Part shown: positions 42,559 through 52,483 of the stretch, piece after piece
Layout of the letters: each line of letters starts with the position of its first letter
Numbering within the stretch: the stretch's first letter is position 1
Source: Gephyromycinifex aptenodytis
GTDB taxonomy: Bacteria; Actinomycetota; Actinomycetes; Actinomycetales; Dermatophilaceae
Assembly (NCBI RefSeq): GCF_012277275.1
Contig: NZ_CP051155.1
Location: forward strand, 1,426,001-1,490,000
Direction: 5' to 3'
DNA length: 64,000 nt
Position numbers and translations under genes: made by a program
The notes under the pieces: model-generated
What the model saw: the letters and a program-made list of their open reading frames with translations, nothing else
The model's database searches: none
Told to the model about the DNA's origin: nothing

Positions 42559-44052
42559 TCAGGAGACGCCGAGGATGTCCTTGATGGGGTCGATTGCGAA
42601 GTAGACGACGAACAGCAACGAGACCAGCCACATCAGTGGGTGCAGGCGCCCCGCCTGGCCGCGGGCCACCTTGATGACGACGTAGGTGACGAACCCGGCG
42701 CCGATCCCCGCCGTGATCGAGTAGGTGAACGGCATGAGCACGATCGTCAAGAAGGCTGGGATGGCGATGTCGAGGTCCTGCCAGTCGATGCCGGTGACCT
42801 GCTGCATCATCAGGAAGCCCACGACGACCAGGGCCGGGGTGGCCGCCTCGTAAGGCACCACGGCCACCAACGGCGACAGGGTCGTCGCTATCAGGAAAAG
42901 CACGCCGGTCACGACCGAAGCCAAACCGGTGCGGGCCCCCTCGCCCACGCCGGAAGCGGACTCGATGTAGGCGGTGTTGCTGCTCACGCTTCCCATGCCG
43001 CCGGCGATAGCGCCGATGGAGTCCACGACGAGGATTCGCTGGCTGTTCGGGGGGTTGCCTTCCTCGTCCAGCAGACCGGCCTCGGCGCCGATGGCGACCA
43101 TGGTGCCCATCGTGTCGAAGAAGTCCGCCAACATCAGGGTGAAGATCAACAGCCCCGCCGCGACGAAGCCGATCTTGCCGAACGAACCGAACAGGTTGAA
43201 GTGGCCCAGCAGGGCGAAATCAGGCTGGTCGAAGAGGTGATCCGGCAGCCGCGGCACGTTCAAGCCCCACCCGGTCGGGTTGATGATCTTGCCGGTGGCG
43301 TCGGCCTGTGAACCCACTTTGGTCAACGCCTCGACGGTGATGGCCATGAGGGTGCCGCCGATGATGCCGTACAGGATTGCGCCGGAAACGTTGCGCACCA
43401 TCATGATGATGATCGCCATCAGCACGACGACGAACACCAGGGTCGGCCACCCGGCGAGGAAGCCACCGACGCCGAGCTCGACCGGGGTCGCGGGCGCCTT
43501 GCGGACGATGCCTGCGTCGAAGAGCCCGACCAGGGCGATGAACAAGCCGATGCCGACACTGATCGCGGTCTTGAGCTGGGCAGGGATGGCGTGGAAGACC
43601 GCGCGCCGGAAACCGGTCAGGACCAGCACCAGGATGAGGATTCCCTCAAGGACGATGAGTCCCATCGCATCGGCCCAGGTCATCCCGGGCAGCGAGGCGA
43701 CCCCGAAAGCGACGAATGCGTTGAGTCCAAGACCAGCCGCCAACGCCAGCGGGTAGTTCGCGACGAGTCCCATGAGAATCGACATGAGTCCGGCGATGAG
43801 GGCCGTACCCGAGGCGACAAGAGCCAGGTTCGGCTCGCTACCACCACCGAGGTAAGCGCCTGTGCTGTCTTGGACGGTGCCGATGATCAGCGGGTTGAGG
43901 ACGACGATGTAGGCCATCGTGAAGAAGGTGGCGAACCCGCCACGGACCTCACGTCCGAGCGTGCTGCCACGCTCAGAGATGCGGAAGTATCGGTCAAGGG
44001 CGCTGCCTGAACTGGCTGCAGGCGCTCGCGTGGCAGGGGTTGAGCTGGGCAT
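42559..44052 (-). CDS. NCS2-family purine permease (AzgA-like)
   Basis: 497 residues, 12-14 helices. GGFATFFTMAYIVVLNPLII at the N-terminus, GLGLNAFVAFGV, DFFDTMGTMVAIGAEAGLLD and SNTAYIESASGVGEGARTGLASV are diagnostic for the AzgA/GhxP group, which takes up adenine, guanine or hypoxanthine with protons. It is divergent from the DUF2530 gene, with 68 bases between. Confidence 0.93.
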   Translation of the reverse strand: MPSSTPATRAPAASSGSALDRYFRISERGSTLGREVRGGFATFFTMAYIVVLNPLIIGTVQDSTGAYLGGGSEPNLALVASGTALIAGLMSILMGLVANYPLALAAGLGLNAFVAFGVASLPGMTWADAMGLIVLEGILILVLVLTGFRRAVFHAIPAQLKTAISVGIGLFIALVGLFDAGIVRKAPATPVELGVGGFLAGWPTLVFVVVLMAIIIMMVRNVSGAILYGIIGGTLMAITVEALTKVGSQADATGKIINPTGWGLNVPRLPDHLFDQPDFALLGHFNLFGSFGKIGFVAAGLLIFTLMLADFFDTMGTMVAIGAEAGLLDEEGNPPNSQRILVVDSIGAIAGGMGSVSSNTAYIESASGVGEGARTGLASVVTGVLFLIATTLSPLVAVVPYEAATPALVVVGFLMMQQVTGIDWQDLDIAIPAFLTIVLMPFTYSITAGIGAGFVTYVVIKVARGQAGRLHPLMWLVSLLFVVYFAIDPIKDILGVS

Positions 44053-44120
44053 GGGGTCATGCTAGAGGCTCGGACAGTTGCGCCTGCCATCCGCCCATAG
44101 CGACCGCTAAGCTCAATCCC

Positions 44121-44357
44121 GTGAATGAGGCCCCGAGCCCGAACCGGCGCGTCTGGCGACCCGACCCCGAACCGATCCCGGTTCCGGTCGCCTTCATCGT
44201 CGCGGTCGGCTGCGGCGGGTGGCTGTTGGCCCTCAGCGCGACATTGGCAGTCCCGCAATGGCACAGCGGCGAACGCGCCTGGTGGTTCTCCTCAGCCCTG
44301 ATCGGCCTGGTGTTGGGGGCGATCGGCTACGTCTGGGCGCGGTGGCGGCTCAGGTAA
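44121..44357 (+). CDS. DUF2530 membrane protein
   Basis: 78 residues from the GTG at 44121. After a Pro-rich cytoplasmic start (RRVWRPDPEPIPVPV) come two hydrophobic helices with a short WHSGERAWW loop, ending in RWRLR. This is the pattern of DUF2530, a small actinobacterial membrane family of unknown function found beside DUF3027 genes as here. Its 3' end overlaps the convergent DUF3027 gene by 8 bases. Confidence 0.8.
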   Translation: MNEAPSPNRRVWRPDPEPIPVPVAFIVAVGCGGWLLALSATLAVPQWHSGERAWWFSSALIGLVLGAIGYVWARWRLR

Positions 44358-45096
44358 GGACGTCGAATGCCAGATCGTCGACGATCGGTGCCGGGATTTC
44401 GTGGACGCCCTGACGGCTCACGTCAGTCTCACTGTGCGCCCCGCATCCGTGGTCCAAACTGACGACCTGCCCGTCCGAGGGTGACCAGGCATGTGCGCAT
44501 ACCCCGAACACCGAGCGCAACGCGCCGGCCAGCGGAACGTAATAGCCACAGCTGCTGCAGGGGGCGCTCGCGTGCTGGGCGGCATCCGAGTGCGGGCCGT
44601 GCGTACCGTCATACCAGCGCTGAGCAGCCGCCTCCCGGCCTTCTGCCGACAGCACCCGCGCCCTGCCCAACCCCAACTCCCACAAGGCCATCGCGTCGAC
44701 GTCTTCCTCGCCGGTGGCTTCGAACCCGGCCTCCAGGTGAGGATCTTCGTCGATGTAGGGCAGCACATCGGAGTCGCCGAGGTCGCCCGGGGCGAGCCGC
44801 TCGGCATACGGCACCCACGCAGGAGCCAGAACAGAGTCCGGCCCCGGCAGCAGGTGCGTCTCACAGACGGTGACCTTGCGACTGCGCGGCGCCCGCGCCA
44901 CCACAACCGCCCAGCGCCAACCGCGATAGGCCGCGGCGGTGCACACGAAAGAATGCGTCGCCAGACGTTCGGCGTCCATCACCATGCCGAGGTATTCGCC
45001 CACGGTTCCCGGCTCGGCGATGCTTTGCGCGGCCTCCTTGGCGATGTCGACCGCAGCAGCCAGGGTGAGGTCTTTCTTGACCGGCGCCACAGTCAC
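44350..45096 (-). CDS. DUF3027 protein with zinc-ribbon-like cysteines
   Basis: 248 residues, GTG start overlapping the cold-shock gene stop. Actinobacteria-specific family, function unknown. VGEYLGMVMDAERLATHSFVC and YRGWRWAVVVARAPRSRKVTVCE are conserved features, and the C-terminal third has CSSCGYYVPLAG, FGVCAHAWSPSDGQVV and DHGCGAHSE, a probable Zn site. A GTG six bases further in is an alternative start. Coupling to a cold-shock protein hints at RNA or translation, which is inference. Confidence 0.88.
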   Translation of the reverse strand: MTVAPVKKDLTLAAAVDIAKEAAQSIAEPGTVGEYLGMVMDAERLATHSFVCTAAAYRGWRWAVVVARAPRSRKVTVCETHLLPGPDSVLAPAWVPYAERLAPGDLGDSDVLPYIDEDPHLEAGFEATGEEDVDAMALWELGLGRARVLSAEGREAAAQRWYDGTHGPHSDAAQHASAPCSSCGYYVPLAGALRSVFGVCAHAWSPSDGQVVSLDHGCGAHSETDVSRQGVHEIPAPIVDDLAFDVLT

Positions 45097-45491
45097 TCCC
45101 CGTCGAGGTTGGTGGCTACCGCACGCAGCACGGCCGCGACCTTGGCGGACTCCCGTTTGTCGGGGTAGCGGTCGCGTCGGAAGTCGTTCGAGGTGCGATC
45201 GAGCAGTTTGATGAGGTCTTCGATGATGACCACCATCTGATCGGCGGGCAGGCGGTGCTTGGCATGTTGGGCCTCAGCCACCGAAGGCGCCCGCTCCAGG
45301 ACCACCACATGCATTGCCTGGGCACCCTTGCGCCCCTGCGCGACGCTGTACTCCAGTCGGGTGCCGGCCTTGAGCGTGGTGATGCCCGAAGGCAGCGCAC
45401 TCGAGGGCAGGAACACGTCCTCGCCGTCGTCGCCATGCACGAAGCCGAAACCCTTCTCGGCGTCGTAGAACTTGACTTTGCCAGTCGGCAC
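45093..45491 (-). CDS. Cold-shock-domain protein with C-terminal extension
   Basis: 132 residues. The first 66 are an OB-fold cold-shock domain: MPTGKVKFYDAEKGFGFVHG holds RNP1 (KGFGFV), and DVFLPSSAL is RNP2, with Leu-Pro where His is usual. The remaining half, with VVIIEDLIKLLDRTSNDFRRDRYPD, is predicted helical and is seen in longer actinobacterial cold-shock proteins. It binds single-stranded RNA or DNA. It is the first gene of a two-gene unit with DUF3027. Confidence 0.92.
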   Translation of the reverse strand: MPTGKVKFYDAEKGFGFVHGDDGEDVFLPSSALPSGITTLKAGTRLEYSVAQGRKGAQAMHVVVLERAPSVAEAQHAKHRLPADQMVVIIEDLIKLLDRTSNDFRRDRYPDKRESAKVAAVLRAVATNLDGE

Positions 45492-45601
45492 CGTTCACCT
45501 CTTGCTCATCAGTAGGTCAGCGCAGGCGAAGTACGCCCACCATGCCCAGGCTAACGCCCCGGCCTGCTAAGCGGCAGCCGACGGTAAGGGGCGGGACGGG
45601 C

Positions 45602-47257
45602 TCAGGCGTGTCTAGTCGCGGAAGCCTGCTGCAAACCGAGGAGTTCGATCGCCCGTTCCCGCATGTCGACCTTGCGGATCTTGCCGGTGACAGTCATCGG
45701 GAAGGTCTCGACGCAGTGCACATACCGAGGCACTTTGTAGTGCGCCAGGCGCCCGGTGCAGAACTCTTTGATGTCCTGCACCGTCACTTCGCCCACACCC
45801 GGTTTGGTGATGACCCATGCCATGAGTTCCTCGCCGTACTTCTCATCAGGCACCCCGATCACCTGGACGTCGGCAATGCTGGGGTGGCCGTAGAGGAACT
45901 CCTCGATCTCGCGCGGGTAGATGTTCTCCCCGCCGCGGATCACCATGTCTTTGATGCGGCCCACGATGGAGCAGTAGCCATCCTGATCCATCACGGCGAG
46001 GTCGCCGGTGTGCATCCAGCCCTCGGAGTCGATGGCCTCGGAGGTCTTGTCCGGCTGGGCCCAGTAGCCCTTCATCACCGAGTAGCCTCGGGTGCAGAAC
46101 TCCCCGGTCTGACCCCGCTCCACGGTGTCCCAGGTGGCCGGGTCGATGATCTTGACCTCCAGGTGCGGCATCACCCGGCCCACCGTCTCGGTGCGCCGCT
46201 GCAGGTTGTCCTCGGGGCGGGTGGAGGTGGAAACCGGTGAGGTCTCCGTCATCCCGTAGTTGATCGCCACCTGCCCCATGTGCATCCGGTCGATGACGTT
46301 CTTCATCACCTCCACCGGGCACGGCGAACCGGCCATGATGCCGGTACGCAGGCTGGACAGGTCGTAGTCCGGGAAGTTCTCCAGTCCCAACTCGGCAATG
46401 AACATCGTGGGCACCCCGTACAGCGAGGTGCATTTCTCCTGCGCGACCGCCGTCAGCGTGGCGGTGGGGTCGAAAGACTGCGCCGGGATGACCATCGCGG
46501 CGCCGTGCGAAGTGGCAGCGAGGTTACCCATCACCATGCCGAAGCAGTGGTAGAAGGGCACTGGGATGCACACCCGGTCGGCCTCGGTATAACGCACCAT
46601 CTCGCCGACGAAGAAACCGTTGTTGAGGATATTGCGGTGCGACAAGGTCGCGCCCTTGGGGAAGCCTGTCGTGCCCGAGGTGTACTGAATGTTGATGGCC
46701 TGCGTGGGCGAAAGGGACTCCATCCGCTCGCGCAGTTGCTCATCCGGAACCTCGGCGCCGCTACGGGCCAGCTCGCTCCAGCTGTCTTCGCCCAGGTAGA
46801 CCACCCATTCCAGCCCTGCGCTCTTGCCCCGAATCTGCTCGACCATCTTCTGGTACTGGGAAGTCTTGAAGGAGACCGCGCTGACCAGCATGCGCATGCC
46901 CGACTGGTTGACCACGTAGTCCAGTTCGTGACTGCGGTAGGCCGGGTTGACGTTGACCAGGATTGCGCCGACCTTGGCGGTGGCGTACTGCAAGATGGTC
47001 CACTCCGGACAGTTGGGGGACCAGATGCCCACCCGCTCACCGGCCTCGATCCCGCCGGCCAGCAGCCCCTTCGCCACCTGGTTGACGTCGGCATCGAATT
47101 GCGCATACGTCCAACGGCGCCCGCTGGGCACATCGACGAGAGCCTCCCTCTCACCGAAGCGCGCCACCGTCCTCTCCAGGTTCGCCCCGATCGTCTCCTC
47201 CAAGAGCGGGACCTCGCTCTCGCCGACTGCGTAGGAAGGTGCAGGGGCTTGCGTCAT
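45602..47257 (-). CDS. AMP-binding acyl-CoA synthetase (FadD-like)
   Basis: 551 residues from the ATG at 47257, preceded by GGAGGT. Activates a fatty or other carboxylic acid to acyl-CoA through acyl-AMP. P-loop [18 protein letters not shown], adenine motif [34 protein letters not shown] and the catalytic lysine near [15 protein letters not shown] are all present. The substrate range is unknown; length and motifs fit medium- to long-chain ligases. It is divergent from the helicase-associated gene at 47485. Confidence 0.92.
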   Translation of the reverse strand: MTQAPAPSYAVGESEVPLLEETIGANLERTVARFGEREALVDVPSGRRWTYAQFDADVNQVAKGLLAGGIEAGERVGIWSPNCPEWTILQYATAKVGAILVNVNPAYRSHELDYVVNQSGMRMLVSAVSFKTSQYQKMVEQIRGKSAGLEWVVYLGEDSWSELARSGAEVPDEQLRERMESLSPTQAINIQYTSGTTGFPKGATLSHRNILNNGFFVGEMVRYTEADRVCIPVPFYHCFGMVMGNLAATSHGAAMVIPAQSFDPTATLTAVAQEKCTSLYGVPTMFIAELGLENFPDYDLSSLRTGIMAGSPCPVEVMKNVIDRMHMGQVAINYGMTETSPVSTSTRPEDNLQRRTETVGRVMPHLEVKIIDPATWDTVERGQTGEFCTRGYSVMKGYWAQPDKTSEAIDSEGWMHTGDLAVMDQDGYCSIVGRIKDMVIRGGENIYPREIEEFLYGHPSIADVQVIGVPDEKYGEELMAWVITKPGVGEVTVQDIKEFCTGRLAHYKVPRYVHCVETFPMTVTGKIRKVDMRERAIELLGLQQASATRHA

Positions 47258-47484
47258 CGAGAACCTCCGGGGCGGCACGACAGTGTGCATGAGCTGGTGA
47301 GAAGCAGAATGGATCGTTGCCATCCTGGCCCCCGGGAGGCTCCGGCTCAAGGTTTCGGCACTCCATACGCCGGTCAACGGGCGCCCTGGCACGATCAGCG
47401 GTAACTGCGCCGGTTTTGTCGGTAATCAGGGCCCCGGCTGACACAAGGCCACCCCCGGCCCCGGCCACGAGTAGCGTGGGTGGA

Positions 47485-49815
47485 ATGCCACCGTCATCCT
47501 CACCGGCCTCCGCAACGCCACGCCGCCGAACCGGGCGCGCGCGCAGCCTTGCCAAGGAGTTGCGTGAGCGAACCGACGCCGAACTCGCGGCGCTGCTCGC
47601 CGGCCGGCCCGACCTCGCTCGCCCAGCCCCGGCAGATTTGACCACGCTGGCGGCGCGCGCCGGCACCCCGGCCAGCGCCCGACGTGCTCTGGACGATCTG
47701 GACACGGCCCACCTGCGAGCGCTACAAGCCGCGGCGCTGTGCCCCGAACCGATCGAAGAAGCCCGCGGGGCACGTCTGTTGGGGTGCCCGCGCCGCCGAT
47801 TCACCGGCCTGTGCCGCGATCTGCATGAGCTGGCGCTGCTGTGGAACGGCGTCGGGGGCCTGTACGTGCACCGCCCCGTCATCGACGCGCTCGGCCCGCA
47901 CATCGCCGGGTTGGCCCCCGCTGCCCCCAACGACGAGGCCGCAGCCGCGCTCGTCGCAGATCTGGCCGCAGCTGCGCCGGAAGCCGTCGTGGCTGCTGTG
48001 GCGACCCGCACCCGCCCGGCCCCTCAAGGGGCAGCCGAGATCCTGCGCCGCCTCACCTGGGGACCTCCGAACGGGACGCTGGACCCCACCGGCCCTCTCG
48101 GCGCTGCCTCTCGCTGGTTGATCGAGGTGGGCTTGCTTCGTGAGGGCGGTGAAGGCGTCGGATCGGTGATCCTGCCCCGCCCGATCGCGCTCGCGCTGCG
48201 CGGGGGCCGGTTGAGCCGCCACGAAGATCTCGACCCGCCGCCGGTGAACCTGCGCCCGGGTGAACCCGCTGAGATCGACGCCGCGGGCGGGATCCGGGCT
48301 GGGGAATTCCTCGCTCTGGTCGAGGATCTGCTGGAACGTTGGGGAGCTGAACCGCCGCGCGTGCTTCGCTCCGGCGGGCTGGCAGTACGCGACTTCACGC
48401 GGCTGAGCACCCGGCTGGACCTGCGCCCCCACGAGGCTGCGCTACTGGTCGAGGTCGTTCGCGCCGCCGGACTCGTGCGTGAGGACGGCGCTTACGAACC
48501 CGCTTGGGCGCCCACACCCGCTGCCGAGGAATGGCTGGCGATGGACGACGCTCGTCGTTGGGGTCAACTCGTGCGCGCCTGGCTCGGCATGCCGGCCGCC
48601 CCGCACCTTGCCGGGACCCGCACCAGCGAGCGCCCCACCGCTATCAACGCGCTGTCCGCGGACGCCTCCTGGGCCGCCGTGCGCGGGGTCCGTCGTGACG
48701 TCGTGCAGGTGCTGGCGTCAGTGGAACCCGGGGCTGGGCTGGACGCCACCGACGTGGCGGCGCGGGTCCGCTGGCTGCGCCCGCTACGAGCGGCCGGCTC
48801 CATGGATCAGGCCGTGACGGCCGTGTATGCCGAGCTGGAATTGCTCGGCGTCACTGCCGGCGGCGCGCTCACCAACGCCGGACGTCTGCTGCCTGAGGCC
48901 GAGGACGATGACGGCGCCCGGCTTGAAGCCGCCGCCGCGATCCCCCCGCCGGTCGAGGAAGTGCTGCTGCAAGCCGACCTGACGGCGGTCGCGCCGGGAC
49001 GGATGACGCCTCGGCTGGCCTCGTTCCTGCGCCTGGCGGCCGATGTGGAGTCCCGCGGCGGCGCCACCGTGTACCGGTTCACCCCGGCGAGCCTGCGCCG
49101 GCTGCTGGACGAGGGTTGGAGCGTCGACGATGTGCTGCGCACCCTGTCGGGGGCCAGCCGCACCCCGATTCCGCAGCCGCTGACCTACCTGGTGGAAGAC
49201 CTCGGCCGCCGCCACGGCCAGGCCCGCGTCGGAGGCGCCCGCTCCTATGTGCGCAGCGATGACGTGGCACTGCTGGAGGACATCCTGGCGCGCGCCGAGC
49301 TGGCCCCGGCCGGGCTGCGGCGCCTGGCACCCACGGTGCTGGTGACCTCGGTACCGGGCGCCACCCTGCTGTCGCTGCTGCGGGATTGCGGGCTGGCGCC
49401 CGTCGCGGAAGGCCCGGACGGCCATCTGGTGGCAGCGTCCCCGGCGCCGCACCGCGCGCCTCAGCCACCGCTGTCCTCACCGCCTCAGGTGCGGCCTGAC
49501 CCGCAAGAGATCGAATCCATCGTGGCCGCGATGCGCGCCGGTGAACAGCTGCGGGTCCAAGAAGAGGCTGCCCCGGAACGGGTCGGCCCGGCGCTGCCGG
49601 TCTGCGACCCGGCGGTCGCGCTGGGGCTGCTGCGCCGAGCGATGGCCGAAGGAGAGACGGTCTGGGTGGGGATCGCCGAATCCGACGGCACCAAGGCCCG
49701 GCTGCGTTTCCGCCCAACCCGGATAGCCGCCGGGATGGTCCAAGGCGTCGTCGAGGGCGCCGGGGTTCGCACACTGTCTGTGCACCGGGTCACCGGGGTG
49801 GCTGGCGACCTCTGA
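47485..49815 (+). CDS. Helicase-associated protein, XPB/Ssl2 N-terminal-like
   Basis: 776 residues from the ATG at 47485. The start is basic, then SLAKELRERTDAELAALLAGRPDLARP, a winged-helix-like middle, and a C-terminal Helicase_C_3 type domain (PF13625) around LRRLAPTVLVTSVPGATLLSLLRDCGLAP. There is no Walker motif, so it is not a helicase itself. In many actinobacteria it lies beside the XPB helicase gene, which here is 4.5 kb downstream. It is probably a partner in DNA repair; the exact role is not known. Confidence 0.85.
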   Translation: MPPSSSPASATPRRRTGRARSLAKELRERTDAELAALLAGRPDLARPAPADLTTLAARAGTPASARRALDDLDTAHLRALQAAALCPEPIEEARGARLLGCPRRRFTGLCRDLHELALLWNGVGGLYVHRPVIDALGPHIAGLAPAAPNDEAAAALVADLAAAAPEAVVAAVATRTRPAPQGAAEILRRLTWGPPNGTLDPTGPLGAASRWLIEVGLLREGGEGVGSVILPRPIALALRGGRLSRHEDLDPPPVNLRPGEPAEIDAAGGIRAGEFLALVEDLLERWGAEPPRVLRSGGLAVRDFTRLSTRLDLRPHEAALLVEVVRAAGLVREDGAYEPAWAPTPAAEEWLAMDDARRWGQLVRAWLGMPAAPHLAGTRTSERPTAINALSADASWAAVRGVRRDVVQVLASVEPGAGLDATDVAARVRWLRPLRAAGSMDQAVTAVYAELELLGVTAGGALTNAGRLLPEAEDDDGARLEAAAAIPPPVEEVLLQADLTAVAPGRMTPRLASFLRLAADVESRGGATVYRFTPASLRRLLDEGWSVDDVLRTLSGASRTPIPQPLTYLVEDLGRRHGQARVGGARSYVRSDDVALLEDILARAELAPAGLRRLAPTVLVTSVPGATLLSLLRDCGLAPVAEGPDGHLVAASPAPHRAPQPPLSSPPQVRPDPQEIESIVAAMRAGEQLRVQEEAAPERVGPALPVCDPAVALGLLRRAMAEGETVWVGIAESDGTKARLRFRPTRIAAGMVQGVVEGAGVRTLSVHRVTGVAGDL

Positions 49816-49857
49816 AGCCGGAGCGGGGAAACGTAGTCCCCCATAGCCCCACACCTG

Positions 49858-49892
49858 CCGTGGTGGCGCTCACGACCTGAGCGCCACCACGG
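49858..49892. terminator. Bidirectional terminator
   Basis: A 15-bp perfect stem, 49858-49872 with 49878-49892, loop CGACC, between the convergent helicase-associated and M13 peptidase genes. An outer ACACC/GGTGT can extend it. Confidence 0.9.
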
Positions 49893-49895
49893 GTG

Positions 49896-51869
49896 TCACC
49901 AGATCCGGACGCGTTCTTCTTCGTCCAGCCACAGTCCGTCGCCGGGGGCCACCTCAAAGGCCCGGTGGAATTCGGTGAGGTTACGCACGATGTTGGCGCG
50001 GAACTCCCCGGGGGAATGCGGGTCGATGTTCAACAGACGCTTGGTCTCCTCCGTGCGCGCCTTCATCCGCCACACCTGAGCCCAACCGGCGAAGAAGCGC
50101 TGCTCGCCGGTCATCCCGTCGATCACGGGGGCGCTGTCCAGGCCACCGGAGCCGAGCGAGATCCGATACGCCAGGTGAGCGATCGTCACCCCGCCGAGGT
50201 CGCCGATGTTCTCCCCCACCGTCAATGAGCCATTGACGTGTTCCTCCGGGAGTTCACGGGGAGAGAACGCGTCATATTGCGCGATGAGTTTCGCCGCCAG
50301 CGCGTCGAAAGCGTCCCGGTCGTTCTGGGTCCACCACTCCACGAGGTTGCCCGCGCCGTCGTAGCGCGATCCCTGATCGTCGAAGCCGTGCCCGATCTCG
50401 TGGCCGATGACCGCCCCGATGGCGCCGTAGTTGACGGCGTCATCCGCCTCGACGTCGAAGAACGGCGGCTGCAGGATCGCAGCGGGGAAGACGATCTCGT
50501 TCATGCCGGGGTTGTAGTAGGCGTTGACCGTCTGCGGAGTCATCAACCATTCGCCCCGTTGGATGGGTCCGCCGAGTTTGGCCCAGTCCCGGTCGGCTTC
50601 GAACGCCGAACCGCGCCGGACGTTGCCCACCAGGTCGACAGGGTCGACGTGCAGCCCCGAATAGTCGCGCCAGGTATCGGGGTAGGCGATCTTGGGGGTG
50701 AATGCCGACAGCTTCTCCAACGCCTTGGCCTTCGTCTCTTCACTCATCCACGCCAGCGTCGTGATGTCACGCCGATAGGCCTCCACCACGTTGTCGACCA
50801 GGGTGAGCATCCGCTCCTTGGCCTGAGGCGGGAAATGACGCTCCACATACAGCTGTCCGGCCGCCTCCCCCATCAACGAATCAACCAGGTCGGTGGCGCG
50901 CTTCCACCGCTCCCGGTTCTTCGGGGTGCCGCTGAGGGCGCGACCGTAGAAGTCGAAGGATTCGGCGGTGAAAGCCTCGTTCAGATAGGGGGCGAAGGCC
51001 CCCAGGATGCGGCGGCGCAGCCACGCCTGCCAGGCCCGCAACGGCTCCTGCTGCAGCGCTTCGGAAAGGCCGGTCAGGAAACTCGGCTGCCGGACGACCA
51101 GTTCCTGCACATGTTCTCGGGGCGCACCCAGCGCCTCGAACCACACCTGCCAGGGCACGTTCGGCGCCAGCTCGGTGAGTTCGGTGAACGTCATCTTGGT
51201 GTAGGTGGCGATGGCGTCGCGGGTGGCCACCCGATCCCAATGCGACGCGGCGAGCCTGGTCTCCAGGGCCATCACCAGCTCGGCGTCTCCGGCCGGGTCC
51301 GCGGCCCCGCTCAGCTCACCCATCCGGCGCAGGTGGGCCACATATTCCTCCCGCAAGCCGGCGTGCTGGTCCTCGCGGTAGTACGCCTCATCCGGCAGTC
51401 CCAGACCGTCCTGCTCCAGGTAGACGGTGTAGCGCTCGGAATCACGGTTGTCCGTGGAGACGAACGGCGCCACAGCGCCGCTGACCCCTTCGCGCTGCAA
51501 CCGGCCCAGCAGGCGCCACAGCTCCTCCACTGTCGAGCAGTCCTGCGCCGCGTCGAGGTCGGCCGCAATGGGTGAGAGCCCAAGCGTCTCGACCCGCTCC
51601 TGGTCCATGAACGAGGCGAAGAGCGCCCCCACCTTGCCCCGGAGGCCATCGGGCTGTTCCTGCCCGGTGGCCACCGCCTCGCCGGCCTCGTCGAGCAGCG
51701 TGCGCACGTGTGCCTGCGCAGCCTCCCGCAACTCATCGAAGGAGCCGAAACGTCCCCTGTCCTCGGGGATCTGGGTCCGCTGGATCCAGCCGCCGTTGAC
51801 GAACCCGAACAGGTCGTCTTGGGGTCGCACTGATCGGTCCATAGCCTGCTGGTCGATTCCGGAACGCAC
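49896..51869 (-). CDS. M13-family zinc metallopeptidase (PepO/neprilysin-like)
   Basis: 657 residues from the GTG at 51869, with GAGAGGTG in front. Zinc motif HEIGHGFDDQGSRYD and the third ligand in GENIGDLGGVTIAH mark the M13 family, with NAYYNPGMNEIVFPAAILQPPFF before them. There is no signal peptide or membrane anchor at the chosen start, so it acts in the cytoplasm or leaves by another route. The family degrades small peptides. Confidence 0.94.
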   Translation of the reverse strand: MRSGIDQQAMDRSVRPQDDLFGFVNGGWIQRTQIPEDRGRFGSFDELREAAQAHVRTLLDEAGEAVATGQEQPDGLRGKVGALFASFMDQERVETLGLSPIAADLDAAQDCSTVEELWRLLGRLQREGVSGAVAPFVSTDNRDSERYTVYLEQDGLGLPDEAYYREDQHAGLREEYVAHLRRMGELSGAADPAGDAELVMALETRLAASHWDRVATRDAIATYTKMTFTELTELAPNVPWQVWFEALGAPREHVQELVVRQPSFLTGLSEALQQEPLRAWQAWLRRRILGAFAPYLNEAFTAESFDFYGRALSGTPKNRERWKRATDLVDSLMGEAAGQLYVERHFPPQAKERMLTLVDNVVEAYRRDITTLAWMSEETKAKALEKLSAFTPKIAYPDTWRDYSGLHVDPVDLVGNVRRGSAFEADRDWAKLGGPIQRGEWLMTPQTVNAYYNPGMNEIVFPAAILQPPFFDVEADDAVNYGAIGAVIGHEIGHGFDDQGSRYDGAGNLVEWWTQNDRDAFDALAAKLIAQYDAFSPRELPEEHVNGSLTVGENIGDLGGVTIAHLAYRISLGSGGLDSAPVIDGMTGEQRFFAGWAQVWRMKARTEETKRLLNIDPHSPGEFRANIVRNLTEFHRAFEVAPGDGLWLDEEERVRIW

Positions 51870-51976
51870 GTGGCACCTCTCGTTGCAGCTCTGGGTTGCC
51901 CGGCTGCCCGCTCTTGGGGAGGTGGCGCCGGTCACCCCGTCGTTGTCTCACCGTACGTGCCCGAGCACGTCGCGGC

Positions 51977-52483
51977 TCAGCGTCTCCGCAGCTCGAGTTT
52001 CATGCCCAGGTGGCTGCCGACGAAGCCGAACCGTTCGTAGAACCGATGCGCGTTGAGGCGGGTGGAATCGGAGGTGAGTTGCACGATTCCCGCACCGCGA
52101 CGATGCGCCTCTGCAAGAGCCCACTCCAGCAGCACTTCTCCGATGCCGCGCCCACGCATCGTGGACAGCGTGCGCACCCCCTCGATCTGGGCGCGGGTCG
52201 TCCCCCGCCGGGTCAGGCTGGGGATGAACGACAGCTGCAAGGTGCCAACAACTTGCCCGCCCAAGTCGGCGACTACCTGGATCTGGTTCGCATCGGCGGT
52301 GATCCGCGCAAAAGCCGCCGCGTAGGGGGCCAGATCACCGCCCTCGCGGGTTGCCCCGAGCGGGTCATCGGCCAAGAGGTCGACAATCTCGTGCAGGTCT
52401 TCGATGCGCGCCGGGCGAACCGTGGGCAGCTGCGCTTGTTCGCCAGGGGAAGGCACCGACGGTGCCGGCGTGTCCTGGCTCAT
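51977..52483 (-). CDS. GNAT-family N-acetyltransferase
   Basis: 168 residues. The ATG at 52483 overlaps the HMG-CoA lyase stop as ATGA. TVRPARIEDLHEIVDLLADD opens the fold, RTLSTMRGRGIGEVLLEWAL is the acetyl-CoA loop, and NAHRFYERFGFVGSHLGMKLEL the end. The C-terminal half is typical of small-molecule or protein acetyltransferases. It is co-transcribed with the lyase, so an acyl-CoA linked substrate is possible but unproven. Confidence 0.9.
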   Translation of the reverse strand: MSQDTPAPSVPSPGEQAQLPTVRPARIEDLHEIVDLLADDPLGATREGGDLAPYAAAFARITADANQIQVVADLGGQVVGTLQLSFIPSLTRRGTTRAQIEGVRTLSTMRGRGIGEVLLEWALAEAHRRGAGIVQLTSDSTRLNAHRFYERFGFVGSHLGMKLELRRR